Source of the DNA: Desulfatitalea sp. UBA4791
GTDB taxonomy: Bacteria; Desulfobacterota; Desulfobacteria; Desulfobacterales; Desulfosarcinaceae
DNA length: 64,000 nucleotides
Direction of reading: 5' to 3'
Assembly: GCA_002402905.1 (NCBI GenBank)
Contig: DHGT01000037.1
Coordinates: 44,795-108,794 of the forward strand
The notes beneath the pieces are model-generated. The model was not told where the DNA came from. It saw only the letters and a list, made by a program, of their open reading frames with translations, and did no database searches. The position numbers were made by a program, and so were the translations under genes. Of the stretch, positions 39,520-48,852 are shown piece by piece (the first letter of the stretch is position 1; every line of letters starts with the position of its first letter).

Positions 39520-42054
39520 ATGCGAACCATATGCATTCAAGATCTCTTGGGCAACGTCGAAAAGCCGAGCCGCTACCTTGGCACCGAGGTGAATCGATGC
39601 GTCAAAAACCCTTCGGACGCCAAGCTCCACATGGCCCTTGCGTTTCCGGATCTATATGAGATCGGCACCTCTCATTTCGGTATTCAGATTCTGTATCATC
39701 TGCTCAATCAAAACCCCAACGTGGCGGTAGAGCGGGTCTATGCCCCGGCCAGAGACATGGCGGAATTACTGCGGCAGCGGCAGGTGCCCTTGTGCAGCCT
39801 GGAAACCCAGACCCCTTTGAACCGATTCCATGTCGTCGGATTCAGTCTGCTCTACGAGCTCAATTACACCAATGTGCTCAATATGCTCGACCTGGCCGGA
39901 ATTCCGCTGTACCCCCGGCAGCGTCATGAAAACCACCCCTTGATCATCGCCGGCGGTCCATGTGTCAGCAATCCGGAACCCATGGCGCCATTTTTCGATG
40001 CCATGCTCTTTGGCGATGGAGAAGAGGCCCTGCCCCAAATGGCGGCCGAATGGATCGCCTGGAAAGATGCGGGAGGAGGCGACCGACGCCGGCTGCTGGA
40101 GCGGTGGACTGAAATCCAGGGGGTCTATATTCCATCCTTTTTTCATGCCGAGTACGATAGCCGGGGGTTTCAAACACTGACGCCGAGGCAAGCCGATCAA
40201 GGCACCATCCGAAGGGCCATCGTCGCCGACCTGGATCGTGCTTTTTTCCCACAACGGCCGATCGTGCCCTTCGGCAAGCCGATCCACGATCGGCTGCGAC
40301 TGGAGATATCGCGCGGATGTACGAGAGGATGCCGTTTTTGCCAGGCGGGCATGATCTATCGACCGGTTCGCGAACGATCGTCGCAGAACCTTCTCGATCT
40401 GGTGGACGCGTCTCTCGCGGCCACAGGCTACGACGAATTGTCACTGCTCTCGTTGAGCACGGGCGATTATACGCGGTTGGTACCGCTCATGGAGGCGCTC
40501 ATGCAGCGTTGCCAGTCGGATCGGGTCGCCGTTTCGCTGCCCTCCATTCGTGCCGGCACGCTCACCCCCCGCTTGATGTCCCTTATAAAAAAGGTACGCA
40601 AGACCGGGTTTACCATCGCACCCGAAGCGGGCAGTCAGCGGTTGCGGGATGTGATCAACAAGAATATCCGTTTCGAGGACGTGGAAGAAACCGTAGCCCA
40701 TGCCTTTGAGCTCGGGTGGCGGGTCATCAAACTCTACTTCATGATTGGCCTGCCCACCGAAACCGACGAAGATATAGACGCCATCATCGACATGGTGCAG
40801 GCCCTCAAACAGATCAAGGGGCCGCGCCAGAGGCGAGGACAGATCAACGTCAGTGTGACCACCTTCATACCCAAGGCGCACACGCCATTTCAGTGGGCCT
40901 CCCAGCTTTCGATCGATGCGTCCAAAGCCAAAATGGAACGCATCGCTGCCAAATTGCGACGTCCCGGCGTGCAGATCAAATGGCAAGACCCAAGAATGAG
41001 CCTGTTGGAAGGGGTGTTGGCACGCGGCGACCGTCGAATGGCGGGCGTGATCGAACAGGCCTGGCGCCTGGGATGCACCTTCGATGGCTGGAGTGACTGG
41101 TTTGATTTCGGACGCTGGCAGCAGGCCATCGAGGCGTGCGAGCTGGACTTTCGGTTTTTCACGGAACGGGAACGCCAACTGGACGAACCGCTGCCCTGGC
41201 AACACATGGATTCCGGCGTGACCGATGCTTTTTTGAGAGAGCAACTGCACGCGTCACTCAATGGTGAACGGCTGCCGGATTGCCGCAAGGGTCAATGTCA
41301 GCAATGCGGCGTGTGTGATTTCGACACCATTCGCCCGCGCATTTTTGAGGAGGGTCCCGCGAGCCGGGCAACGGAAGCGGCGGTGACGGGCGAAGACGAA
41401 AAAGAGCGTTCCGAGCCGGTGGAATACGAAATGGTGTGGACCAAAATGGGGCCGGCGCGGTTTTTTGGGCATTTGGAAATTATCAAAATCATGACTGCCG
41501 CCCTGCGTCGCCTCGACCTGGCTCTGATCTATTCCAAGGGGTTTCATCCGATCCCTCAGATATCTTTCGACAATCCACTGCCCCTCGGGATGGAGAGCGA
41601 AGCCGAGCGGATGTGGGTAAAAACGACGGTCCCCTACGACGAGCAGGCATTGATGTCGCGTATCAATTCCCAATTGGCGGAAGGTATTCGTCTGACCGGA
41701 TGCCGGCGGATCGGCGGCCGCAAGGATAAATTCAAGCCCGATGAGGATCACTACAACGTTTTTATAGATCCGCGCAGCATCAACCTCGATCTCATCGAAC
41801 GATTCGTCCAAAGCAGCCAATGGCCTTATGAACGCAAGACCGGAAAGGGTCGGGTTCGCGTGATCGATTTAAAGGATTGCGTCAAAAGAATCGAGGTTCG
41901 CGGCACCCAAACCCTTTATCTGGCGATCAAGCGGATGCCGCCCCATATGATTCGTCCTGCGGTCGTTTTGCAGCAGGTGCTTTCGTTAAAAGAGGAACAA
42001 ACCGTTGGCATCCGGGCGGTCAGGTTGGATAGGTCATCGTTGCACAACGATTGA
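39520..42054 (+). CDS. B12-binding-type radical SAM protein (TIGR03960) fused to DUF2344 (TIGR03936)
   Basis: The protein has 844 residues. The N-terminal part resembles a cobalamin-binding domain, the centre is a radical SAM barrel with SRGCTRGCRFCQAGM (CxxxCxxC) near residue 270, and from about 640 it carries the DUF2344 domain (YEMVWTKMGPARFFGHLE). A CxxC-rich linker (GQCQQCGVCDF) lies between. This family is widespread next to rng, rpmH-region or rplU genes and has no established reaction; a tRNA- or ribosome-linked role is inferred from that context. RNase G follows 54 nt later. Confidence 0.88.
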   Translation: MRTICIQDLLGNVEKPSRYLGTEVNRCVKNPSDAKLHMALAFPDLYEIGTSHFGIQILYHLLNQNPNVAVERVYAPARDMAELLRQRQVPLCSLETQTPLNRFHVVGFSLLYELNYTNVLNMLDLAGIPLYPRQRHENHPLIIAGGPCVSNPEPMAPFFDAMLFGDGEEALPQMAAEWIAWKDAGGGDRRRLLERWTEIQGVYIPSFFHAEYDSRGFQTLTPRQADQGTIRRAIVADLDRAFFPQRPIVPFGKPIHDRLRLEISRGCTRGCRFCQAGMIYRPVRERSSQNLLDLVDASLAATGYDELSLLSLSTGDYTRLVPLMEALMQRCQSDRVAVSLPSIRAGTLTPRLMSLIKKVRKTGFTIAPEAGSQRLRDVINKNIRFEDVEETVAHAFELGWRVIKLYFMIGLPTETDEDIDAIIDMVQALKQIKGPRQRRGQINVSVTTFIPKAHTPFQWASQLSIDASKAKMERIAAKLRRPGVQIKWQDPRMSLLEGVLARGDRRMAGVIEQAWRLGCTFDGWSDWFDFGRWQQAIEACELDFRFFTERERQLDEPLPWQHMDSGVTDAFLREQLHASLNGERLPDCRKGQCQQCGVCDFDTIRPRIFEEGPASRATEAAVTGEDEKERSEPVEYEMVWTKMGPARFFGHLEIIKIMTAALRRLDLALIYSKGFHPIPQISFDNPLPLGMESEAERMWVKTTVPYDEQALMSRINSQLAEGIRLTGCRRIGGRKDKFKPDEDHYNVFIDPRSINLDLIERFVQSSQWPYERKTGKGRVRVIDLKDCVKRIEVRGTQTLYLAIKRMPPHMIRPAVVLQQVLSLKEEQTVGIRAVRLDRSSLHND

Positions 42055-42108
42055 CATAGCCCCTCAAAAGGGGTAGACATTTAAAAACTCATATAAAATT
42101 GGTTAGTT

Positions 42109-43671
42109 ATGACAAGTAAAAAAATTATTATCAACGATATGCCACATGAAACGCGGGTGGCGCTGATCGAGGACGGCAATATCGCGGAACTGTTCATCGA
42201 GAGGCAGGGGGCATCCGACAGTTCCGGGAACATCTACAAGGGGCGTGTCCAACGGGTTTTGCCCGGGATGCAGGCCGCCTTTGTCGACATCGGGTTGCAG
42301 CAGGCGGCTTTTTTATATGTCAACGATATTGTTCCCAATAGTTTGGATGGGTTCGGTGAAACTTACCTTGAAAACGGGCTCGACAGCGGCGATGAGGAGT
42401 TCAAGCGTCCGGAAATCGACGGCGATAGCGGAAGCGCGGCAGGCTCCGGCCAAAAAGGGGTCGGTAACATTGTCGATCTGATTTCCGAGGGTGAGGAGTT
42501 GCTGGTTCAGGTGGCCAAAACGCCCATCGGCACCAAAGGGGCCCGCATCACCTGCCACATATCCCTGCCTGGACGCTTCCTGGTCTTGATGCCCAACTCG
42601 AATCATGTGGGTATTTCCCGTCGAATCGAAGATGAAGCCGAACGCCTGCGTTTAAAAGAGATGGTGACCACCTTACGGGGCGATCAAAAAATCGGTCTGA
42701 TCGTAAGGACAGCCGCCGAAGGGGTTGGTTCCGAAAAAATTGGCCAGGAGTTGACCTTTCTCCTCAATCTTTGGGCCGGCATTCAAAAAAGATTCCACAA
42801 TACCAGCGCACCGAATCTGATTCATCAGGAGCTCGACATCAGCTTGCGCGCGGTGCGGGATCTATTGGTTCATGAAGCCGAGAAGCTGATCATCGACTCC
42901 CGTCGGGGATGCCAGGAAATTCTCAGCTTTCTGGACACCTTTATTCCGAACCTCAAGGATTCCGTCGAGCTTTACGAAGGCAGTGAGCCGATTTTCGACT
43001 ATTACAACCTCGAAGGGGACATTTTCAGGGCGCTGAAAAAGAAGGTGTGGCTCAAGTCCGGCGGTTATATTGTCATCGAACACACCGAGGCCCTGGTTGC
43101 CATCGATGTGAATACCGGACGATATGTGGGCAAGCACAATCTTGAGGAGACGATACTGAAGACCAATCTCGAAGCGGTCAAGGAGATCGCCTACCAAATC
43201 CGGCTGCGGGATATCGGCGGCATCATCATCATTGATTTTATCGACATGGAAAAGCGCGCTAACCAGGAAAAGATCTTCAATGCGTTGAGCGAGGCCTTTG
43301 CCAAGGATCGCAGCAAGACCCACATTCTGCCCATGTCCGATCTGGGGTTGATCCAGATGACGCGCAAGCGCATTCGCAAACCATTGACCCGGCAGCTTTG
43401 CGAACCCTGCTATTACTGCGAAGGGGAAGGCCATCTTCTATCGAGGAAAACCATTTGCTACAACATCCATCGAGAGATCTTACGAAACAGCAGGGACATG
43501 ATCGGCAGTGGGCTGACATTAAAAGTCCATCCGCAAATCGCAGAAATGTTGCTGGGCGAGGAAAACCATATCATCGCCACCTTGGAAAAAAGCATCGGGC
43601 GACAAGTGACCATCTATCCCGAAACGACGTTTCACCTGGAAGAGTTCGATGTGCTGGAAGCCTATACCTAA
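42109..43671 (+). CDS. rng: Ribonuclease G/E family protein
   Basis: The 520-residue endoribonuclease trims 16S rRNA 5' ends and degrades mRNA. It has an S1-like domain interrupted by an acidic insertion (about residues 85-115), then the DNase I-like catalytic part with VAIDVNTGRYVG and IIIDFIDME, whose Asp residues bind the metal, and the zinc-link CEPCYYCEGEG near the C terminus. Length matches RNase G rather than long RNase E. The ribosome site is weak. It follows the TIGR03960-type radical SAM gene, a common pairing. Confidence 0.93.
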   Translation: MTSKKIIINDMPHETRVALIEDGNIAELFIERQGASDSSGNIYKGRVQRVLPGMQAAFVDIGLQQAAFLYVNDIVPNSLDGFGETYLENGLDSGDEEFKRPEIDGDSGSAAGSGQKGVGNIVDLISEGEELLVQVAKTPIGTKGARITCHISLPGRFLVLMPNSNHVGISRRIEDEAERLRLKEMVTTLRGDQKIGLIVRTAAEGVGSEKIGQELTFLLNLWAGIQKRFHNTSAPNLIHQELDISLRAVRDLLVHEAEKLIIDSRRGCQEILSFLDTFIPNLKDSVELYEGSEPIFDYYNLEGDIFRALKKKVWLKSGGYIVIEHTEALVAIDVNTGRYVGKHNLEETILKTNLEAVKEIAYQIRLRDIGGIIIIDFIDMEKRANQEKIFNALSEAFAKDRSKTHILPMSDLGLIQMTRKRIRKPLTRQLCEPCYYCEGEGHLLSRKTICYNIHREILRNSRDMIGSGLTLKVHPQIAEMLLGEENHIIATLEKSIGRQVTIYPETTFHLEEFDVLEAYT

Positions 43672-43933
43672 GTGGTCGCTTGAATGATTTTTCGGTATGA
43701 GCATGGGGTGGCCGTTTTGAGTTGGTCGTGTGCCATCATCCACGCCGGGTGTAATGAATGGCATTCAGTTAGAATCGCTGCGACTGGTTTTTCGATATTG
43801 ACAAGTTTGAATGGTTATGGTTAATCTCACGGTTTCTGAACTCGTATTTTGGATAACAATACGTTTTGTTTGAACATATTTGGGCGATGGCTCTGGCATC
43901 CCAATGGTAACGTGACAGCGAGGGAAATGAATC
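43672..43933 (+). promoter_or_regulatory. AT-rich upstream region and possible promoter of rpmH
   Basis: This gap holds no gene. TTGACA at 43798-43803 with GTTAAT 16 nt downstream (43820-43825) is a moderate promoter match. TTTGGATAA at 43848-43856 is the complement of TTATCCAAA, one base from a DnaA box. Both lie within 140 nt of the rpmH start. Confidence 0.4.
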
Positions 43934-44068
43934 ATGAAGAGAACGTATCAACCCAGCAAAATCAAAAGAGTACGGACGCACGGATTTAGAAAGAGAATGT
44001 CCACTAAAGGCGGGCGCGCCGTGATCAACCGTCGACGTGCGAAGGGTCGCAAACGTTTGGCGCTATAG
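43934..44068 (+). CDS. rpmH: Large ribosomal subunit protein bL34
   Basis: The 44-codon gene encodes the very basic bL34: [12 protein letters not shown], then [15 protein letters not shown] and [11 protein letters not shown], matching the family throughout. It is too short for a 60-residue cut-off but is unmistakable. GAGGGAA lies about 10 nt upstream of the ATG. It heads the conserved rpmH-rnpA-yidD-yidC-jag-mnmE cluster found beside bacterial origins. Confidence 0.97.
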   Translation: MKRTYQPSKIKRVRTHGFRKRMSTKGGRAVINRRRAKGRKRLAL

Positions 44069-44197
44069 CAGGTCAAACGCCCCACTTCTCCCGGATGGTT
44101 TAATTGGACCCACAGCGACCGGATGGTTCAATCGGGTGTAATGGTATAGGAAGAGGCTATTACAGTAGCAAGGCACACATTCAGCAAGGCTGACAGG

Positions 44198-44557
44198 TTG
44201 CTCGAGCGATCGGAATTTCTTCGTGTCGGAAAGGCGGGCAAAAAGACGGGAAATCGGCATTTCATTGCCTATTTTCTCGTCAATGAAAAAGATAGATGTC
44301 GAATCGGCATTACCGTCAGCCGAAAAGTAGGCAACGCCGCGACCAGAAATCGAATAAAGCGCCTCACCAGAGAGTTTTTTCGTCAAAACCGCCATCTATT
44401 CAAAAACCATTGGGATATTCATGTAATAGGAAAAAAAGAGGCGGCGAGCGGTACCAACAAGCTACTGTTTTCAGCTCTCGAAGGACTTTTTAAAAAGATT
44501 GCAAATTTCCATGAGGATTCACCGACCTGGGGTGACGGCCGCCAAGTTGTTGATTAG
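44198..44557 (+). CDS. rnpA: Ribonuclease P protein component
   Basis: RnpA binds the P RNA and helps mature tRNA 5' ends. The signature [12 protein letters not shown] near residues 50-61, the strand [11 protein letters not shown] and the basic character are clear. The TTG at 44198 gives 119 residues beginning LERSEFL, but the conserved FSKADRLL stretch (from about 44174) lies in frame upstream of it. The next possible start there is an ATT at 44159, preceded by GGAAGAGG and a stop at 44147. The true start is therefore probably upstream and non-canonical. Confidence 0.9.
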   Translation: MLERSEFLRVGKAGKKTGNRHFIAYFLVNEKDRCRIGITVSRKVGNAATRNRIKRLTREFFRQNRHLFKNHWDIHVIGKKEAASGTNKLLFSALEGLFKKIANFHEDSPTWGDGRQVVD

Positions 44558-44738
44558 GGTTTACCAACTCGTGCTCTCGCCCATTCTGGGGAGGTCGTGT
44601 CGTTTCGAACCGACATGTTCGCAATATGCCATGACGGCCATTGACCGATACGGCGTTGCCAAAGGCAGCCTCATGGCCCTCAAGCGAGTGTTGCGATGTA
44701 ACCCGTGGTGTGCCGGCGGTTATGACCCGGTTCCATAG
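44511..44738 (+). CDS. yidD: Membrane protein insertion efficiency factor YidD
   Basis: The 75-residue protein has the complete YidD pattern: [27 protein letters not shown], then the [21 protein letters not shown] stretch and the GYDPVP ending, including the three conserved cysteines. It assists YidC-dependent membrane insertion. The ATG at 44511 is preferred; a TTG at 44499 is also in frame. The gene overlaps the end of rnpA by about 47 nt in another frame, as is common for this cluster. Confidence 0.94.
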   Translation: MRIHRPGVTAAKLLIRVYQLVLSPILGRSCRFEPTCSQYAMTAIDRYGVAKGSLMALKRVLRCNPWCAGGYDPVP

Positions 44739-44869
44739 GGTGTGTCGAGCCATTATGATCTCTTGCCTTGCCGTTCCAACCCGATTCATCCAGCTAATAA
44801 TAGCCTGTGTGCCGATGTGGCCGAAGGTGCCGTCCTGCATTCTATTCCGATCAACTTGAAGGAGTTTTT

Positions 44870-46540
44870 ATGGAACAAAAGCGTCTTTTAATGGCCATCG
44901 GGCTCTCGTTCCTCGTTTTTTTTCTATGGAGCATTACCTTCGGTCCAAAGCCCACTCAACAAGTTCCCGTGAGTGAGGAGGCGAGGGAGTCCGGGTCGGC
45001 CGCCCCATCGCAGGGGGGTGCAAGTCAAAGTACAATAGCCGACGCACGGAGTGCCGTACCGCCCGCCATGCCGCCCGCCGCAGAGCCGAAGGATGAGTCG
45101 GTTGCAGCCAGGACGATTGTGGTCGACACGCCTCTTTTCAGAATGAAGCTATCGGAAAAAGGCGGAGCAGTGGTGAGCATGGTACTTAAAGAGTATCAAG
45201 AAACGGTTGCCGTCGACTCTGCGAACAAAGAGCTGGTGGCCCGTGAAATTGCCTCAGGTACGGTACTGTCCTCATTAAGTGCATATGACCCAGATCTACT
45301 GAGGAGGGGGATTTACAAAGCGCAGATCGCTAAAGACCATGTGGTGATCGATCAAGCCCCCCAGGCGGTCCTTTTCCGGTACGATTTGGGTAACGGGATT
45401 TCCATAGACAAGAGATATCGTTTTGTTCCGGAAAGTTATGTCATCGATCTGGATGTCACGGTTCATAACGGCAGTGGATTGCCGGTGAACACGGCCCTTC
45501 AGATCGCGTTGCATGATGTGGTCGATAAAGATAGTGGCGCTTACGGTTTTGTAGGGCCGAGCGGGTTGATCAACAACAGCCTTACCCAAGTTAAAATTAA
45601 GAATATCGAAGAAAACAGTGAGGTTGGCGGGAGTCTTCGTTGGATCGCAACCGAACGTCTTTATTTTATCACCAGCGTAATGAGCAAAGAGAGCATCGAG
45701 GGTCGGATGCTTCTGGATGTAAATGATAATATAGTGGAAAATCAGATGGTTACAAACAGCCAGACCCTTCCCGCGGGCGAGCGTCATGAATGGCGTTTCA
45801 GCTTGTTCATGGGTCCCAAGAGCCTTACGCTATTGAAGTCTGTAGGTAACGATCTGGATCGAGCGATCGACTTCGGTTGGGTGGACATCATCGCCAAGCC
45901 GTGTTTGTGGTTCATGAACTTTATCTACCGATATATTCCAAACTACGGTATCGCCATTATCATCCTGACGATTGTCACCCGGTTGCTTTTTTGGCCCTTG
46001 GCTAACAAAAGCTACAAGTCAATGAACGACATGCGCAAGTTACAGCCCTTGATGCAGGAAATCCGGGAAAAATATAAGAATGATAAAGCCAGGCTCAATC
46101 AGGAAACTATGGCGCTTTACCGGACCTACAAAATTAACCCCGTGGGTGGCTGTCTTCCCATGTTGATTCAACTTCCCGTATTTTTTGCGCTCTATCGAAT
46201 GCTTTACCAGTCCGTTGAACTACGGCATGCGCCGTTTTTCGGATGGATCAACGACCTGTCGGCGCCTGACCGTCTTTTTAGTTTTTCATTTAAAATCCCG
46301 TTTATGGAGGCGCCCTATGGGATTCCGGTCCTGACACTCATTATGGGGGCAACGATGTTGCTGCAGCAGAAAATGTCCCCTGCGCCAGGCGATCCGATGC
46401 AAGCCAAAATGATGATGCTGATGCCGATTGTATTTACCTTCATATTTATCAATTTTCCGTCAGGGCTTGTGCTCTACTGGCTCATCAGCAACCTCGTGTC
46501 CATATCGCAGCAATATTACACAATGAAAAAAGTAGCCTAA
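44870..46540 (+). CDS. yidC: Membrane protein insertase YidC
   Basis: The 556-residue insertase places proteins in the inner membrane, alone or with SecYEG. The first helix (about residues 5-22) is followed by a large periplasmic domain and the five-helix insertase core, starting with WFMNFIYRYIPNYGIAIIILT and containing NPVGGCLPMLIQLPVFFALYRML and FINFPSGLVLYWLISN. GAAGGAG sits 6 nt before the ATG. jag begins 17 nt after the stop. Confidence 0.96.
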   Translation: MEQKRLLMAIGLSFLVFFLWSITFGPKPTQQVPVSEEARESGSAAPSQGGASQSTIADARSAVPPAMPPAAEPKDESVAARTIVVDTPLFRMKLSEKGGAVVSMVLKEYQETVAVDSANKELVAREIASGTVLSSLSAYDPDLLRRGIYKAQIAKDHVVIDQAPQAVLFRYDLGNGISIDKRYRFVPESYVIDLDVTVHNGSGLPVNTALQIALHDVVDKDSGAYGFVGPSGLINNSLTQVKIKNIEENSEVGGSLRWIATERLYFITSVMSKESIEGRMLLDVNDNIVENQMVTNSQTLPAGERHEWRFSLFMGPKSLTLLKSVGNDLDRAIDFGWVDIIAKPCLWFMNFIYRYIPNYGIAIIILTIVTRLLFWPLANKSYKSMNDMRKLQPLMQEIREKYKNDKARLNQETMALYRTYKINPVGGCLPMLIQLPVFFALYRMLYQSVELRHAPFFGWINDLSAPDRLFSFSFKIPFMEAPYGIPVLTLIMGATMLLQQKMSPAPGDPMQAKMMMLMPIVFTFIFINFPSGLVLYWLISNLVSISQQYYTMKKVA

Positions 46541-46557
46541 TGTCTGGAGGTTTAGGC

Positions 46558-47307
46558 ATGACAGATTTTATAGAATATGAAGCTAAGAGTGTAGACAAGG
46601 CTTTGGAAAAAGCCTCAAAGGAACTGGATCTGCCCCTGGATCAATTGACATACGATGTCATCTCCTACGGATCTACAGGAATTTTTGGATTGGTAGGCGT
46701 CAAAAAGGCCAAAATACGTGTAAAAACAAATCATTCTAAGGGTTCTTTCCATCGAGAGGCCAAACAAAAAGCCAAGGATCTGGTCAAGAGCGCGTTTGGA
46801 ATTGAAGAAAAGGCAGAAGAACCGGAGGTCGTGTCATCGGTAGAATTGGAGTGTGGTAAACAGGCCCTTCAGCGCATCGTCGATGCCATATCAGGGGGGG
46901 CCACGATCACTGCCGAACACAAAAATCACCGGATCATTTTTAAAATCGAGGGGGGTAACAGTGGTCTTTTGATCGGAAAGCGAGGCCAGACCCTCGAGGC
47001 GATTCAATATTTAATAGAAAAAATCGTTAACAAAAACAATGATACCCGTTTGAGGGTATTGGTCGATGTCGAGGGATATCTCGATACGCGTCAATCCAAC
47101 CTGAAGCGAATGGCCACCAAAATGGCCGAGAAGGCGCAGAAAATCAACAAGCCCGTGACCATCGGCCAGATGAACGCCTACGATAGGCGGATCGTTCATC
47201 TGCATCTGAAAGACAATCAAGCCGTTAGGACCCAGAGTGTCGGCGACGGGAACTATAGAAAGCTGATCATTTTTCCAAAACGCAAGCGGCATCAGAGGTC
47301 CAATTGA
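46558..47307 (+). CDS. jag: RNA-binding protein Jag/SpoIIIJ-associated (KhpB)
   Basis: The 249-residue protein has the Jag_N domain (EYEAKSVDKALEKASKEL), a type II KH domain with GLLIGKRGQTLEAIQYL near residues 143-159, and an R3H domain (MNAYDRRIVHLHL). It binds RNA and is linked to cell-envelope and division control in other bacteria. GGAGG lies 8 nt before the ATG at 46558. Its position between yidC and mnmE is conserved. Confidence 0.94.
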   Translation: MTDFIEYEAKSVDKALEKASKELDLPLDQLTYDVISYGSTGIFGLVGVKKAKIRVKTNHSKGSFHREAKQKAKDLVKSAFGIEEKAEEPEVVSSVELECGKQALQRIVDAISGGATITAEHKNHRIIFKIEGGNSGLLIGKRGQTLEAIQYLIEKIVNKNNDTRLRVLVDVEGYLDTRQSNLKRMATKMAEKAQKINKPVTIGQMNAYDRRIVHLHLKDNQAVRTQSVGDGNYRKLIIFPKRKRHQRSN

Positions 47308-47371
47308 GCGGGTATCGGCCCTCGATTGCGCAGAAATAGGGGGCGAGAGCCAAGAAGTCAGGCCGAATTTG

Positions 47372-48808
47372 ATGACGACGTTTGCAGGGGAATCCGAGTT
47401 CTGTAATGACACCATTGCAGCTATCGCTACCGCAGAGGGCGCCGGAGGTATCGGTATCGTTCGGATATCCGGACCAGAGGCCTATGCCATCGCACGGAGG
47501 CTTTTCGTCAGAGGTCCAGACAGCGGTTTGACGGCAGAGAACCAGGAAACCGCAATTCCTTCCCACCGTTTAGTTCATGGATACATTCGGGAACCGACGA
47601 CGAGCCGCGTCATCGATGAAGTCCTGCTGGCGGCCATGAAGGCGCCAAAAACCTACACGCGCGAAGACGTGGTCGAGATCCATTCCCATGGCGGCACGCT
47701 GATCCTCTCAAAAATTCTCGGAATGGTTATTTGTTCGGGAGCCAGGCTCGCAGATCCGGGTGAGTTTACCCGGCGAGCCTATCTGAACGGACGAATCGAT
47801 CTCAGTCAGGCGGAAGCGGTTGCCGATATCATCAATGCCAGAAGCGATGGCGCCCTGGCGATTGCAGCCCGGCAGCTGCAGGGCGGGCTCAGGCTTCAAA
47901 TCGATGATCTGTGCGCGCTCATAGTTGAGGTCCTATCAGATCTCGAGGCGGCCATTGAATTTCCAGAAGAGGTGGAAATAAACCTGTCAAGACAGAGGGC
48001 CGGTTGGATCGATTCTTTAGAGAATGGGATCATTGTGCCCATAAAACACTTGCTGGAAAGTGTTCATCGGGGGCGGCTTATAAAAGAGGGCGTCCGATTG
48101 GTGATTGTCGGCCGTCCGAACGTCGGCAAATCGAGCCTGATGAATGTGTTGGTAGGAAAGGACAAGGCCATTGTCACCCCTATACCAGGGACTACCCGCG
48201 ATGCCGTCGAAGGGACCCTGTTTATCGACAACCATGCCATCCACCTCGCAGATACGGCCGGATTAAGAGAGAGCGATGATCCGATTGAGATCATTGGCAT
48301 GCGTAAGACCCGAGAGCGCCTGAATGAGGCGGACTTCATTCTGTTTGTGGTCGATGCCCAATTTCCATGGACAACGGAGGACTTGGCGATCCTGCAGAAC
48401 CTTGATCTGGGAAAGACCCTTTTAGTGTTCAATAAAATTGACCTGGTAGAGGAAAATTGGATTCCCCAGTGTCCAAAGGAAATGGAGCAGATCGATCGTG
48501 TCATGATATCCGCCAAAAACGAAATCGGGTTGTCGAAGCTTAAGGCGGTTATCTCTCACAGGTGTTTGCAATCCGGGGAATTTCAGGTACAAGAGAATAT
48601 CGTCACCAGTGTCCGACACCAGGGGCTTCTGGAGGTGGCGCTGGACGCCACCAGTCAGGCGGCCGATATACTAAAGCGCCACGACGGAGAGGAGTTGGTC
48701 TGTTTGGAGCTGGAGGAGGCCCTTTTGGCCCTCGGGAAGATAACCGGGGATCGGTCTGATGAAAGGGTGCTGGATTCAATCTTTAATAAATTCTGTATCG
48801 GCAAATAG
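47372..48808 (+). CDS. mnmE: tRNA uridine-5-carboxymethylaminomethyl modification GTPase MnmE
   Basis: The 478-residue GTPase works with MnmG to modify the wobble U34 of tRNAs. It has the N-terminal tetrahydrofolate domain (DTIAAIATAEGAGGIGIVRISG), the helical part, an inserted G domain with GRPNVGKSSL, TTRDAVE, DTAGLR and NKID, and the C-terminal FCIGK with the essential Cys. The ATG at 47372 follows the TTG at 47369 in the same frame. A parS site lies just downstream. Confidence 0.96.
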   Translation: MTTFAGESEFCNDTIAAIATAEGAGGIGIVRISGPEAYAIARRLFVRGPDSGLTAENQETAIPSHRLVHGYIREPTTSRVIDEVLLAAMKAPKTYTREDVVEIHSHGGTLILSKILGMVICSGARLADPGEFTRRAYLNGRIDLSQAEAVADIINARSDGALAIAARQLQGGLRLQIDDLCALIVEVLSDLEAAIEFPEEVEINLSRQRAGWIDSLENGIIVPIKHLLESVHRGRLIKEGVRLVIVGRPNVGKSSLMNVLVGKDKAIVTPIPGTTRDAVEGTLFIDNHAIHLADTAGLRESDDPIEIIGMRKTRERLNEADFILFVVDAQFPWTTEDLAILQNLDLGKTLLVFNKIDLVEENWIPQCPKEMEQIDRVMISAKNEIGLSKLKAVISHRCLQSGEFQVQENIVTSVRHQGLLEVALDATSQAADILKRHDGEELVCLELEEALLALGKITGDRSDERVLDSIFNKFCIGK

Positions 48809-48821
48809 AGCCGGCCACAAT

Positions 48822-48837
48822 TGTTTCACGTGAAACA
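48822..48837. promoter_or_regulatory. parS centromere site
   Basis: TGTTTCACGTGAAACA is a perfect 16-bp palindrome identical to the consensus ParB-binding parS sequence. It lies in the gap between mnmE and the next gene, about 17 kb from dnaN. parA and parB were not found in this window. Only one copy was noticed. Confidence 0.92.
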
Positions 48838-48852
48838 GTCAGGAGATACCAG

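Noticed and set aside
42060..42073. CCCCT-caaa-AGGGG hairpin between the radical SAM gene and rng
   Set aside because: A 5-bp stem with no T-run, too small for a terminator and likely chance.
43848..43856. A second DnaA box (complement TTATCCAAA) before rpmH
   Set aside because: One base off consensus and alone; too weak to call as a functional box.
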